NCBI RefSeq assembly: GCF_009377235.1
Contig: NZ_VMNX01000013.1
Span: 1-64,000, forward strand
DNA from: Streptomyces acidicola
GTDB taxonomy: Bacteria > Actinomycetota > Actinomycetes > Streptomycetales > Streptomycetaceae
Direction: 5' to 3'
DNA length: 64,000 bases
Shown here one piece after another: positions 8,190 through 16,831 of this stretch. Under the pieces are notes generated by a model. It saw only the letters and a list, made by a program, of their open reading frames with translations, was not told the origin of the DNA and ran no database searches. Position 1 is the stretch's first letter. Each line of letters starts with the position of its first letter. A program made the position numbers and the translations under genes.

Positions 8190-9137
8190 TCAGACGAGAT
8201 CGATGAGGGGTTCTCCGGCGAGGGCGCGCCGCGCACGGGAGACGGCACCGTCCTGAAGGGCGCCGAGTGATGTCGTCGAACGCCAGGCGATGTGTGGGGT
8301 GAGGATGAGGTTGGGTGCGTCCCGAAGGGCATGGTCCGCCGGGAGCGGCTCATGCGCGAAGACATCGAGGGCCGCGCCCGAGAGGTGACCCGAGTGCAGC
8401 GCGTCGGCGAGCGCCTGCTCATCGACCAGACCGCCCCGCGACACGTTGACCACTGCGGCGCCGGGCCGCATACGCTGCAGAACGTCGCTGGACACCAGGT
8501 GATGCGTCTCGTCGGTGAGGGGGAGGTGAAGGGAGACCACGTCCGACTCTTCCAGTACCCGGGTGAGCTCTGCCGCCGGTATGTCCGGGAGGGAGGTGTA
8601 GGGGTCGTAGGCGTGCACCCGAGCGCCCACGGCAGACCAGGACGCGGCCACGATCCGGCCGATCCGACCCAGTCCGACGATGCCGACGACGAGGTCGGTC
8701 AGCTTGGGCGCGTCGTAGGCGATGCGGCCGGCCCAGCCGCCGTCGCGGATCGCCGCGTGACCTTGAGGCAGACGCCTGCTCAGTGCCAGGCCCATGGCAA
8801 AGGCGTGGGATGCCACTTCGTCCGTCGATGCGTCCGGAACGATGGAGACCGGGATGTCGGCTGCGGCGGCTGCTGTGACGTCGATGTTGTCGTAGCCCAT
8901 GCCGTAGCGCACGACGGCCTTGCAGGCGTGCAGGGAAGCGAAGTCATCTGCGGTGACCTTCGCATAGGGGGTGACCATGACGATCTGGGCGGCCGGCATC
9001 GCTGAGCTGAAGGAGGACTGGTCGGTTGCGGCGACGAGGTCGAGGCCGAACTCCTTGGCCAGTGCCTGCTCCCGGTCCAGGTGCGGGAACTGGTGAGGCG
9101 CCACCAAAATGCTGCCGGAGGTGGGAGTTTTCGTCAT
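8190..9137 (-). CDS. D-isomer-specific 2-hydroxyacid dehydrogenase
   Basis: A 315-residue NAD(P)-dependent dehydrogenase. The Rossmann motif is GIVGLGRIGRIVAASW (about 145-160). The catalytic set is Arg in VNVSRGGLVDE, Glu in ALDVFAHEPLP and His in LTPHIAW. These enzymes interconvert 2-oxo acids and D-2-hydroxyacids; the substrate here is unknown. The start is the ATG at 9137 after AAGGAAACG; upstream codons in frame run through the promoter. It is the first gene of a two-gene operon with riboflavin kinase, behind dyad promoter P1. Confidence 0.9.
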   Translation of the reverse strand: MTKTPTSGSILVAPHQFPHLDREQALAKEFGLDLVAATDQSSFSSAMPAAQIVMVTPYAKVTADDFASLHACKAVVRYGMGYDNIDVTAAAAADIPVSIVPDASTDEVASHAFAMGLALSRRLPQGHAAIRDGGWAGRIAYDAPKLTDLVVGIVGLGRIGRIVAASWSAVGARVHAYDPYTSLPDIPAAELTRVLEESDVVSLHLPLTDETHHLVSSDVLQRMRPGAAVVNVSRGGLVDEQALADALHSGHLSGAALDVFAHEPLPADHALRDAPNLILTPHIAWRSTTSLGALQDGAVSRARRALAGEPLIDLV

Positions 9138-9192
9138 GAGACGTTTCCTTTGCGCTCTTAGGGTGTGGTGCTGGGAGCCAGGATCACCCGTG

Positions 9193-9236
9193 AGCCTAGA
9201 TCGGACTGATGTGGGCGAATGTGTCAAAGTGGGGCA
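9193..9236 (-). promoter_or_regulatory. Dyad promoter P1 (dehydrogenase-riboflavin kinase operon)
   Basis: On the plus strand the dyad reads TGTGTCA-AAG-TGGGGCA (9220-9236). The -10-like hexamer TAGGCT (minus strand) is at 9193-9198, 21 nt away. The ATG is 83 bp from the dyad. It belongs to the seven-site set described in the findings. Confidence 0.7.
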
Positions 9237-9296
9237 CTGGGTGCGACGAGGTCGAGGGGACGCAAGCCGCACCCGTCCTCCTGCTGAGACGCGTCT

Positions 9297-10772
9297 CTAA
9301 CCGGCGCGTCGCCCGATGCGCTCGTAGGTCGGTGACCCGCGTCGTTTCAGGACCAGAGCCGTGATCACGCCGACGGCGACCATGATGTAACCGATAGCGA
9401 GGAGAGCGGCTACGACCGCGGTAGGCGCGACGATGAGCAGGTCCATGTTCAGCGACGCCGTCAGCAGGGCGAAGCCGATGGCCAGTGCGGAGATGGCTGG
9501 AGCGACGAAGGTTTTCCACCGGGAGACGCCCTTCCCGTGGCGCCGGAAGTAGACGATGACGGCGACACAGGTGAGGAACAGCAGGAGCAGCATTCCGTAG
9601 AACGCCACACCGGAGGTCGCGCCGTACAGCTCGGATTCGGGGATGCCTGAAGCGATCAGGCCGACCATGATCACAAGAAGTGCGGCGCCCACGGTGACGG
9701 CCGCGACGTGGGGTGATCCGTGCCGCCGGTGGACGGCGGCCAGCCGTCCCGGGAAGACGCCGTCCACGCTGAGCGAGTGGGTGTAGCGGGACAGGATGTT
9801 CTGCAGGGAGAGGGTCGAGGCGAACATGCTGGTCACCAGTAGAACGGCGATCACCTGGTTCGCGAAGGCGCCGATGTAGGTGAGCAGGGCGTGCGGCATC
9901 ATCTCGGCCGGGCCGGCTGCCGCGTCCGCGACGGCTCGGGAGGCTCCTGAGGAAAGGATCAGCGAGTAGGACGAGATCGCGTAGAAGACGCCGAGGAAGG
10001 TGATCGTCAGGTACGTGGCGCGAGGGATGGTGACGCTCGGGTTACGCACTTCTTCCCGGTAGATCGCGGTGGCCTCGAAGCCGTTGAAGACTCCGATGCT
10101 GAACAGGAGCAGGACCCCGATCGAGGGCGTGACCAGGTGGACGGGGTTCCAGGGTGTGAGGGAGTGGCCTTCGGGGCCACCGTTCGTGATCAGGACGATG
10201 TCGAAGATCAGGATGGCGCACACTTCGACCGCCAGCAGCACCGAAAGGACCTTGGCCGAGAGTTCCACGTTGAAGTAGCTCAGGGTCCACACGGCGCCGA
10301 GCATGACCAGGGACCAGATCCACCATGGCGCTCCCGCTCCACCGGTAAAACTGGTGAAGAGGTTGTTCACGCCGATCCCTGAGAAGACGAGTGCCGCGAT
10401 GATGTTGAAGCCGTAGGTCGACAGGGCGAGGAACGAGCCGCCGAGGCCCGCGGGGCGGCCCAGGCCCTCACCTATGTAGGTGTAGAAGGCGCCTGGCCTG
10501 GGGATCTGCCGGCTCATGCTGGTGAAGCCGAGGGCGAAGAGCGTCATCAGCAGCATGACGCCGACGAAGGCGATCGGTACGGCGATCCCGAAGCTGATGT
10601 TGACGGACAGGAACCCGAAGACGACGCCGAGCGGCGCGGTGAAGGCGAGCACGGTGAAGAGCAGGCCGAACGTGCCCATCTCGCCTTTGAGCGTGACGGT
10701 CGGGGAAGGGACCTTCGTGTCCGTGGTACGTGACTCGGAAGAACATCGGACTGCCGAGGAGTGAGTGTCCAT
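9297..10772 (-). CDS. APC-superfamily amino acid/amine permease
   Basis: A 491-residue integral membrane protein with about 12 hydrophobic segments. It carries the family's N-terminal signature FGLLFTVLAFTAPLGVVFGF and, in TM3, RQIPRPGAFYTYIGEGLGRP. A conserved FNGFEATAIYREEVRNP loop lies near TM6. APC permeases import amino acids or amines by proton or substrate exchange. The start is the ATG at 10772 after AAGGAAG, and a ~26-residue cytoplasmic tail precedes TM1. It has its own dyad promoter (P2), and its place beside the regulator suggests it imports the island's inducer or substrate, probably a compound with an amino or carboxyl group. Confidence 0.9.
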   Translation of the reverse strand: MDTHSSAVRCSSESRTTDTKVPSPTVTLKGEMGTFGLLFTVLAFTAPLGVVFGFLSVNISFGIAVPIAFVGVMLLMTLFALGFTSMSRQIPRPGAFYTYIGEGLGRPAGLGGSFLALSTYGFNIIAALVFSGIGVNNLFTSFTGGAGAPWWIWSLVMLGAVWTLSYFNVELSAKVLSVLLAVEVCAILIFDIVLITNGGPEGHSLTPWNPVHLVTPSIGVLLLFSIGVFNGFEATAIYREEVRNPSVTIPRATYLTITFLGVFYAISSYSLILSSGASRAVADAAAGPAEMMPHALLTYIGAFANQVIAVLLVTSMFASTLSLQNILSRYTHSLSVDGVFPGRLAAVHRRHGSPHVAAVTVGAALLVIMVGLIASGIPESELYGATSGVAFYGMLLLLFLTCVAVIVYFRRHGKGVSRWKTFVAPAISALAIGFALLTASLNMDLLIVAPTAVVAALLAIGYIMVAVGVITALVLKRRGSPTYERIGRRAG

Positions 10773-10910
10773 GCGCGGGTCTTCCTTGTTGGCCGGGCGG
10801 GTGCGCGAGGGCTTGCCCGGCTTCGGCTGAAGGCAGAGCTTCGCCGGGAGGGCGAAAGCCAGCGGGGCCGAGGCCCTGGGGGAGACCGCTGCATCCGCTG
10901 TTGGCGACCA

Positions 10911-10955
10911 AGCATGGAGTTTCGGCCATTGCTGAGACTGTCCCACCTTGGGGCA
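10911..10955 (-). promoter_or_regulatory. Dyad promoter P2 (permease)
   Basis: This is the best palindrome of the set: TGTCCCA-CCT-TGGGGCA at 10939-10955. The -10-like CATGCT (minus strand) is at 10911-10916, 22 nt away. It lies in the 237-bp gap between the regulator stop and the permease ATG. Confidence 0.7.
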
Positions 10956-11009
10956 GTACCGGTGGGTGACCTCGTGCCGGAGGCCGGCGGTGGAGCGGCC
11001 TGCCCGGGG

Positions 11010-12854
11010 CTATTCGTGGGGCCGCAGTTCCAGCTCGAATCCTCGGTTGGTGTAGCTGTCGATCTTCCGGTAGAGCGTGGACCGGCCGATTCCCAGGATC
11101 GCTGCGGCGCGCAATCGGTTGCCGCCGGCCTCGGCGAGCGCTTCGCGGATCTGGTAGAGCTCCGCTTCCTCCAGGCGTGTGAGCTTGCTCCGCGCGAGGC
11201 CGCGGCGGTGTGCCTGCGCCAGATCGTCCACGCGCAGTTCGTGCGTTCGGCAGCGTGATGCGGCGGTCTCGATGACGTTCCGCAGTTGGCGGACGTTTCC
11301 CGGCCAGTCCGCGGCGACCAGTGCGTCCAGCAGACGTGGTGACACCTGTGTGGCCGGGCTGTCGCCGAGAGAGAGGAAGTGGGATGCCAGGGCGGGAATG
11401 TCCTCGCGGCGCATGCGAAGCGAAGGCATCTGGACCTCGATGCCGTTGAGGCTGCTGATCAGCGGCAACAGCTCGTCGTCCAGTCGCGCGAGGGTGAGAA
11501 CGACCCGCGGTTGTTCCAACAGGTTCAGCAGATCGGTGAGGCTCGCGCGCAGTGAGGCATCGCACTCGTCGACTCGGTGCAGGACGACCGTAGAGCCGGC
11601 CGCGAGTTCCGCGTCGATCTCGTCGATTCCCCGCGGCTGGTCCGCGGCGCCCGGCCGGCAGTTGAAGATGACGGTGCGCTCGGCGAACCGGGACGCCATG
11701 ACCTGCGCGAGGTGACGCTTGCCCGTACCCGGCTCACCGACGATGTAGGCGGGCGTGCGACGCGTGCAGGCCGTGGTCGCGGCTTCCAGCGTGCGTCGGA
11801 CGGCGAGACTGTTGCCGACGATGCCGTCGAACGGGCTCCGGCGAGGTGCTGAGTCGGCAGCCGGTGCGGAGAAAACCTTGCCTGACTCCTTGCGACGCAG
11901 ACGCATCACCGTACCGCCTGCTGTCTCGCCGCCCAGGAGGATGGGGGTCGCGTGGAGCTGCAGGACCGTGTCGGCGCCGATCGTGAGGGCGCGTTCCACG
12001 GTCCGATCGAGACGCTCCGCCTCGCGGCTGTACGCTGCGAGGACCGAGTAGTCGCTCTGCCCGAGGAGAGCGAGTGCTCCGCGGCTCGCGATGGTGGTGC
12101 GCTCGTCCATCGCGACGACGGCGTCGGCGCCCCGCTTGCGCACTTCCCGTAGATAGGCGGCCATCAGGGTCTGCTCCCGAGCGGCGAGCCGGGTCGCAAG
12201 CGTTCTGGTCACTTCCGCCGCGGCGCCCTGGACGATCAGGAGAATGGACCGTGGATCGATCTGGCGGGCGAGATTCTCGGGCAGCATCAGACTGAGGACA
12301 CCGCGGATGGAGCGGCGCAGCGGGTCACGGATCGGGACCGAGGTGCAGCAGCTTCCCTGCAGTGTCTCGGCGAAGTGCTCGCCGCCCCACACTTGGACCG
12401 CTGTGCCCTCCTCCAGGGCGGTGCCGTCGGAGTTGGTGCCGATCAGGTCCTCTGCCATGCGTCCGCCGTAGACCGGAAAGGCTCGGTCCGCCTGTCGGAC
12501 GGCCGCGGTGTCCCCGCGGAAGACGGCCAGGGTTCCCTGGGCATCGGTGAGGCACACGGCGCCCTGGGTGTCTGCGCAGAGACGTTCCAGCTCGGTCAGG
12601 ACGGGTTCCGCGCAGGCGAGGAGCTGATCATCGACGTGTGGCTGCCCAGCCTCCGTGAAGACATTCGAGCCGGGCCGCACGTTGCAGGCCAGGCTGCGTC
12701 GCCATGATCGTGCGATCACGGGACGCAGCCTGCTCAGATCGGTCGTCGTGGGGTCGGCGACGAAACGCTCGCGGAGAGAGACCAGCTCGGCATTGCCGAC
12801 CGCTCCCAGGCGCACCGGGTGGTCGAGGGGGGTCCCCTCGAAGGGTGTGGTCAT
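11010..12854 (-). CDS. AcoR-like GAF / AAA+ / Fis regulator without a GAFTGA loop
   Basis: The 614-residue protein has the layout of AcoR-type enhancer-binding proteins. An N-terminal GAF domain (about 75-225) contains VCLTDAQGTLAVF, LIGTNSDGTALEE and LQGSCCTSVPIRDP. A PAS-like segment follows (about 235-325). The AAA+ core (about 340-540) has Walker A GEPGTGKRHLA, a Walker-B-like VVLHRVDE and ADWPGNVRQLRNVIE. A Fis-type helix-turn-helix is C-terminal (GNRLRAAAILGIGRSTLYRKI). Between Walker A and B the chain is shortened and the GAFTGA sigma-54 contact loop is absent. Streptomyces lack sigma-54, so activation must use another route. The start is the ATG at 12854, after GAGGAGGTCCG. It is 40 bp behind the aldehyde dehydrogenase, so it is probably co-transcribed from P3 and autoregulated. 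Confidence 0.88.
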   Translation of the reverse strand: MTTPFEGTPLDHPVRLGAVGNAELVSLRERFVADPTTTDLSRLRPVIARSWRRSLACNVRPGSNVFTEAGQPHVDDQLLACAEPVLTELERLCADTQGAVCLTDAQGTLAVFRGDTAAVRQADRAFPVYGGRMAEDLIGTNSDGTALEEGTAVQVWGGEHFAETLQGSCCTSVPIRDPLRRSIRGVLSLMLPENLARQIDPRSILLIVQGAAAEVTRTLATRLAAREQTLMAAYLREVRKRGADAVVAMDERTTIASRGALALLGQSDYSVLAAYSREAERLDRTVERALTIGADTVLQLHATPILLGGETAGGTVMRLRRKESGKVFSAPAADSAPRRSPFDGIVGNSLAVRRTLEAATTACTRRTPAYIVGEPGTGKRHLAQVMASRFAERTVIFNCRPGAADQPRGIDEIDAELAAGSTVVLHRVDECDASLRASLTDLLNLLEQPRVVLTLARLDDELLPLISSLNGIEVQMPSLRMRREDIPALASHFLSLGDSPATQVSPRLLDALVAADWPGNVRQLRNVIETAASRCRTHELRVDDLAQAHRRGLARSKLTRLEEAELYQIREALAEAGGNRLRAAAILGIGRSTLYRKIDSYTNRGFELELRPHE

Positions 12855-12894
12855 CGGACCTCCTCGATACGCCGCGGGAACGCGTTTGTCGAGC

Positions 12895-14436
12895 TCAGTA
12901 GGTCAGGAGATGCTCAAGTTGTACGGGCAGCTTACGTGCCTGCTGCCGGGCGAACTGTTGTGTGTACCACTTGCCCAGCGTCTGTACGCCGGTCGAGCCG
13001 CTGGCCTTCCAGCCCCCGAACGTCTGGGGACCGGGCCACCAGCCGGTGGTCGCATGCCCCGGCACGTTCACGTCAACGCACCCGGCCTCGATGCCGTCCA
13101 GAAACGCGCGGGCTTCGTCGATGTCGCCCGTGTAGATGCCGGCGGTCAGTCCCATCGGGGTGGCGTTGGCCGCGCTGAGTGCTTCCTCGAAGGAGGGTAC
13201 CTGGCTGATCGTGAGGAACGGCAGGAAGTGTTCGGTGGTCGACAGTGTGTGATCGGCGGGTACAGAGGATACGACGGCAGGACGAACGAAATAGCCGTCA
13301 CCGTCGAGCCGCTCGCCGCCCGACACCGTGAAGTGCTCTTCACGTGCCTGCCCGACTATTCGCTCGAACCGCGCGAGCGCCTCGGCGGACACCACGGGAC
13401 CGGCGAACGCGTCGGCGTCGGTGGGGTCCGCTACGACGACACGGCCGGTACGCTCGGCAACCAATTCGACGAGTCGGTCGTGTGCTCCGGGCGTCACCAG
13501 CACACGGGAGAGCGCGCTGCACTTCTGCCCGCCCAGGTCGAAGGCGGAAAACACGATGCCGTCGGCGGCCGCCTCCAGATCTGCGGTGTCGGTGACGATG
13601 ACAGGATTCTTCCCGCCCATCTCGGCGATGACCGGGCGCGCATAGGGTCCGTTCGTGAACGACTTCATGATGGACCGACCGACAGCGACCGAACCGGTGA
13701 AGGAGATGCCGTCGATGTCGGAGGCGGTGAGCGCCTTGCCGGGTTCGTCTGCGCCGTGGACGATATTCACCAGCCCGGTGGGCAGGTCCATCGCCTGGCA
13801 CATCTCGTACACCGCCTGGCCGGACCAGGGACCTTGGTGGGAGGTCTTCACGACCACGCCGTTGCCGGCGATGAGCGCGCCGATCGTGGGACCGGCGGCT
13901 TGCACGATCGGATAGTTGAACGGGGTGATGACGCCGAAGACACCGTACGGCCGCAGCACGGAATCGTTGGCGAAGCCGGCGGGATCGGCCGTCCGCTCGT
14001 CCTCGAAAGCTCCGGGCCGTTCCGCGTACTCGGTGTAGCAGCGCAGGATGTCACGGACTTCGACACCCTCGGCCTGTGCTCCCGCATAGGACTTGCCGAC
14101 CTCCAGTGCCACGCGCACGGCCCACTCCTGCGCCGCGTCCGCGACGTAGTCGATGGCACGTCGCACGTGTTCGATCCGCGTGCTCAGAGGTACCTTCGCC
14201 CATTCCTGCTGTGCCGCCCGGCTGGTCGCGACGGCGAGCTGAACGAGTTCGGCGGGCGCGTCGTGGTAGGCGCTGACGGTCAGGGACGGGTGGCCGGGGT
14301 CTTCCCGGCCGATCAGCTCCCCGTCGAAGCGCTCCTCGCCGCCGACGACATGCGGAACGACGACGGGGTCGCCCGTGCGCCGCTTGGCGATCTCGGCGGC
14401 GAATGCCTGGTGGTCTTGGCGGTCAGCAGCAGTCAT
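12895..14436 (-). CDS. NAD(P)-dependent aldehyde dehydrogenase
   Basis: This 513-residue protein is a full-length ALDH. The coenzyme-binding part contains GVFGVITPFNYPIVQAAGP. The oxyanion and catalytic region has VIAEMGGKNPVIV (general-base Glu) and the nucleophile in DLGGQKCSALSR (Cys ~310). It oxidises an aldehyde to the acid; the sequence recalls benzaldehyde- or semialdehyde-type enzymes, without naming a substrate. The start is the ATG at 14436 after AAAGGAATATCGC. First gene of an operon with the AcoR-like regulator, driven by dyad promoter P3. Coupling the regulator to a pathway enzyme implies positive feedback. Confidence 0.92.
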   Translation of the reverse strand: MTAADRQDHQAFAAEIAKRRTGDPVVVPHVVGGEERFDGELIGREDPGHPSLTVSAYHDAPAELVQLAVATSRAAQQEWAKVPLSTRIEHVRRAIDYVADAAQEWAVRVALEVGKSYAGAQAEGVEVRDILRCYTEYAERPGAFEDERTADPAGFANDSVLRPYGVFGVITPFNYPIVQAAGPTIGALIAGNGVVVKTSHQGPWSGQAVYEMCQAMDLPTGLVNIVHGADEPGKALTASDIDGISFTGSVAVGRSIMKSFTNGPYARPVIAEMGGKNPVIVTDTADLEAAADGIVFSAFDLGGQKCSALSRVLVTPGAHDRLVELVAERTGRVVVADPTDADAFAGPVVSAEALARFERIVGQAREEHFTVSGGERLDGDGYFVRPAVVSSVPADHTLSTTEHFLPFLTISQVPSFEEALSAANATPMGLTAGIYTGDIDEARAFLDGIEAGCVDVNVPGHATTGWWPGPQTFGGWKASGSTGVQTLGKWYTQQFARQQARKLPVQLEHLLTY

Positions 14437-14494
14437 GCGATATTCCTTTCAAATCGCGTCCTGGCTGTTCCCAGCGGTGACGCCGTTGCGGGCG

Positions 14495-14539
14495 AGCCTA
14501 GGAACCGGTGACCGGGACGCACTGTGTCAACCTGGGACA
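14495..14539 (-). promoter_or_regulatory. Dyad promoter P3 (aldehyde dehydrogenase-regulator operon)
   Basis: The dyad TGTGTCA-ACC-TGGGACA is at 14523-14539. The -10-like TAGGCT (minus strand, 14495-14500) is 22 nt from it and identical to that of P1. The ATG is 87 bp from the dyad. Confidence 0.72.
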
Positions 14540-14625
14540 CGGCTCAGGGGGCGGACGTAAGGGACGCCGCCTTCCTCAGGGGCGCCCCTCGGTTCGTTCT
14601 CGTCCGGACTCGTGGCTCGGGCGGG

Positions 14626-15747
14626 TCAGTCCTCGATTCCGGCGGGTCGCTGGAGAGCGGCCAGGGACTCGGTGGGATGCACGATGTCCTTGATCCGTGG
14701 GATGACCTCTGTGCCCAGCAGTTCGAAGTGGCGCCGGTAGCGTTCGGGCTGGTCGAGGTAGTCGAAGGTGAAGCTGATGATTTTGCCGAAGCCGCCGGAG
14801 GCGTCCAGGTCCCGCTGCAGCTTCTTGATCACGGTGTCGGGGGATCCGACGAGCCACTTCTCCTCGGCGAGGTACTCGATCGGCACGTCGTCCGGGTCGG
14901 TGACGTTCAGCTCGGGCACCATGGCCGGCAGCATGCCGCCGCGGGCGTAGCCGGGCAGCATCCACTCACGGTAGGTCCGCCCCATAGCCCCGTTCACGGC
15001 GAGGTCCATCGCCTCCTCGTCGGTGTCGGCGACCAGGATGTTGTGGGCGACACGCCACTCGTTGCGGTTCGCGGTGAAGCCGGAGCTCTCCGCGCCCTGC
15101 ATGTACCGGTACCAGTGACCGGCGAGATACTCGCGGCCCACGTTGAAGCTCATGGGCAGATAGCCCAGCTTGCCGGCCCGCGTCATGGTGCGGGAGGCGG
15201 GGCTGAGGCCGGCCATGAGCAGCGGCGGATGCGGCTTCTGCAGCGGCTCCATGAACGGGCCCTGCTGGATCTCGTCGTACGCGGGAATCTCGAACTGCCA
15301 GTGCTTCCCGTCGTGACGGAACGGGCCCTTCTTCTCCCAGATGGTGCGCATGATCTCGACGGCCTCGGCCATCTTCCCGCCGGGGTCGGTGTTGCCGTGG
15401 ATCAGGTGATCCGTGGGGTAGGCGCCCGCACCGAGACCGACCATCAGGCGGCCGTTCGACATGTGGTCGAGTTGCATCAGCCGGTGCGCCAGCGCCATCG
15501 GGTTGTGGTTGCCGGGAACGTTCGCGCCGGTGCCGAACCTGATCTGCTTCGTCTGCTGCAGCGCGGCCGCGATGTACAGCTCAGGGCTGCACACCGGCTC
15601 CCACCTCATGGTGCTGTGCTCGGCGATCCACACCTCGGACAGACCGAACTCGTCGGCCCAGTTGATGACCTGCATGTCCCACTGGAAACCCTCGTGCAGG
15701 CCGGTCTCCGGAAGGCGGAACGGTACGAGGAACAGCCCGATATCCAT
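14626..15747 (-). CDS. LLM-class (luciferase-like) flavin-dependent monooxygenase
   Basis: This 373-residue TIM-barrel protein begins MDIGLFLVPFRLPE and contains VINWADEFGLSEVWIAEHST, GANVPGNHNPMALAHRLMQL, SNGRLMVGLGAGAYPTD and a C-terminal LVGSPDTVIKKLQ. These are hallmarks of two-component bacterial luciferase-like monooxygenases. Such enzymes take FMNH2 from a separate reductase and hydroxylate, cleave or Baeyer-Villiger-oxidise organic substrates. A flavin reductase (16832-17365) and a riboflavin kinase (7514-8158) are in the same island, which fits FMNH2 use. F420 dependence is the alternative; the reductase neighbour argues against it. The start is the ATG at 15747 after TTGGAGAA. It is monocistronic, from dyad promoter P4. 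Confidence 0.9.
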   Translation of the reverse strand: MDIGLFLVPFRLPETGLHEGFQWDMQVINWADEFGLSEVWIAEHSTMRWEPVCSPELYIAAALQQTKQIRFGTGANVPGNHNPMALAHRLMQLDHMSNGRLMVGLGAGAYPTDHLIHGNTDPGGKMAEAVEIMRTIWEKKGPFRHDGKHWQFEIPAYDEIQQGPFMEPLQKPHPPLLMAGLSPASRTMTRAGKLGYLPMSFNVGREYLAGHWYRYMQGAESSGFTANRNEWRVAHNILVADTDEEAMDLAVNGAMGRTYREWMLPGYARGGMLPAMVPELNVTDPDDVPIEYLAEEKWLVGSPDTVIKKLQRDLDASGGFGKIISFTFDYLDQPERYRRHFELLGTEVIPRIKDIVHPTESLAALQRPAGIED

Positions 15748-15803
15748 GCTAATTCTCCAATGTGTACGCGATCATTTGGACTGATCGTTGTGGTCCTGCT
15801 CGC

Positions 15804-15848
15804 AGTCTCACGTCCGGGACGGCGGCGCGACTGTGCCACCTTGAGGCA
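15804..15848 (-). promoter_or_regulatory. Dyad promoter P4 (flavin monooxygenase)
   Basis: The dyad TGTGCCA-CCT-TGAGGCA is at 15832-15848. The -10-like GAGACT (minus strand) is at 15804-15809, 22 nt from it. The ATG is 85 bp from the dyad, matching P1 and P3. Confidence 0.68.
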
Positions 15849-15872
15849 CCGGAAGGCGCTGCTCAGGTGGCG

Positions 15873-16763
15873 TCATCGCACGGGGCTGCGCAGCGTGCCG
15901 ACGCGCTCGATGTCGACCTCGACGACGTCTCCGGGCCTCAGCCACAACGGAGGATTACGCTTGCTGCCGATGCCTTCCGGCGTACCGGTCGAGATGATGT
16001 CGCCAGGGGAAAGCGCCAGGAACTGGCTGATGTAGGCGATCAGCTCGGCGACGGGAAAGATCATGTGCTTGGTGTTGGAGCCCTGCACCTGCACACCGTT
16101 CACCCGTGTGGTGAGGTCCAGACTCTGTACGTCGCCCACTTCGTCGAGTGTCACCAGTGCGGGCCCGCAGGGCGTCGAGGCGTCGACCGCCTTGCCCGCC
16201 AACCACTGCGTTCCGTGGTACTGCAGGTCCCGGGCGGTGACGTCGTTGAGCACCATGACACCGGCGACCAGGTCGAGAGCCTCGTGCGGCTTCACGCCGC
16301 GGCCTTCCCGGCCGATGACGACCGCCAGCTCACCCTCGTAGTCGAGCTTGCTCGTGATGTGCGAGCAGCGGATGTCGTCCGCCGGGCCGATGAGCGTGCT
16401 GGCGAACTTCGCGAACACATCGGGGTGCGCCGGCAGTGCCCTGCCGGTCTCGGCCACATGGTCGTTGTAGTTCAGGCCGATGCACAGCACTTTCCCGGGG
16501 TCGGTGACCGGCGGCCCCAGACTGAGGTCCGCGGCCGGGGCGACACGCGCGGATGACCGCTCGGCCGCCGCCCGTTGTACGGCCACGGCGACCTGTCCGA
16601 GCGATTGGCCATGGCGGCGCAGCAGTTCTCTCGTGGTGGCCTGCGGGCCCAGCCCCGCCATCCCGCTCGCGAGCAGTGCGACGTCCACGTCGTACACCAC
16701 CTCATTGAGCAGTGCACCGGCCCGCCAGCCATCGTCGTCCAGCCAGTAAGAGACGAGTCTCAT
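15873..16763 (-). CDS. Fumarylacetoacetate hydrolase-family protein
   Basis: A 296-residue protein of the FAH/HpaG superfamily. The N-terminal ~70 residues form the cap. The catalytic domain has VLCIGLNYNDHVAETGR, the metal-binding acidic run KLDYEGELAVVIGREGRG, VMVLNDVTARDLQ and STGTPEGIG. Members cleave C-C bonds of 2,4-dioxo acids, decarboxylate oxaloacetate-like acids, or isomerise and hydrate 2-hydroxydienoates, using Mg2+ or Mn2+. Such a step late in a ring-opening pathway would fit the monooxygenase. The start is the ATG at 16763 after GAGGAGAACACG; longer upstream ORFs enter the flavin reductase gene. It is 68 bp behind the flavin reductase, with no dyad in between, so they are probably one transcript. 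Confidence 0.9.
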   Translation of the reverse strand: MRLVSYWLDDDGWRAGALLNEVVYDVDVALLASGMAGLGPQATTRELLRRHGQSLGQVAVAVQRAAAERSSARVAPAADLSLGPPVTDPGKVLCIGLNYNDHVAETGRALPAHPDVFAKFASTLIGPADDIRCSHITSKLDYEGELAVVIGREGRGVKPHEALDLVAGVMVLNDVTARDLQYHGTQWLAGKAVDASTPCGPALVTLDEVGDVQSLDLTTRVNGVQVQGSNTKHMIFPVAELIAYISQFLALSPGDIISTGTPEGIGSKRNPPLWLRPGDVVEVDIERVGTLRSPVR

Positions 16764-16831
16764 CGTGTTCTCCTCTTCGCGGCGGTCCGTCCGTACGGCG
16801 CCGCCGACACGCGGTGTTAGAGAGAGGGGGC

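Noticed and set aside
10939..10955. Dyads as sigma-54 enhancer sites with -24/-12 promoters
   Set aside because: No TGGCAC-N5-TTGCA element follows the dyads, the spacing is too short for remote enhancers, and Streptomyces have no sigma-54.
12655..14511. 618-codon ORF opposite the aldehyde dehydrogenase
   Set aside because: It is antisense to a full ALDH with intact catalytic residues; no recognisable family.
14524..16035. 503-codon plus-strand ORF over the flavin monooxygenase
   Set aside because: It is antisense to a clear LLM-class gene and runs through dyad promoter P4.
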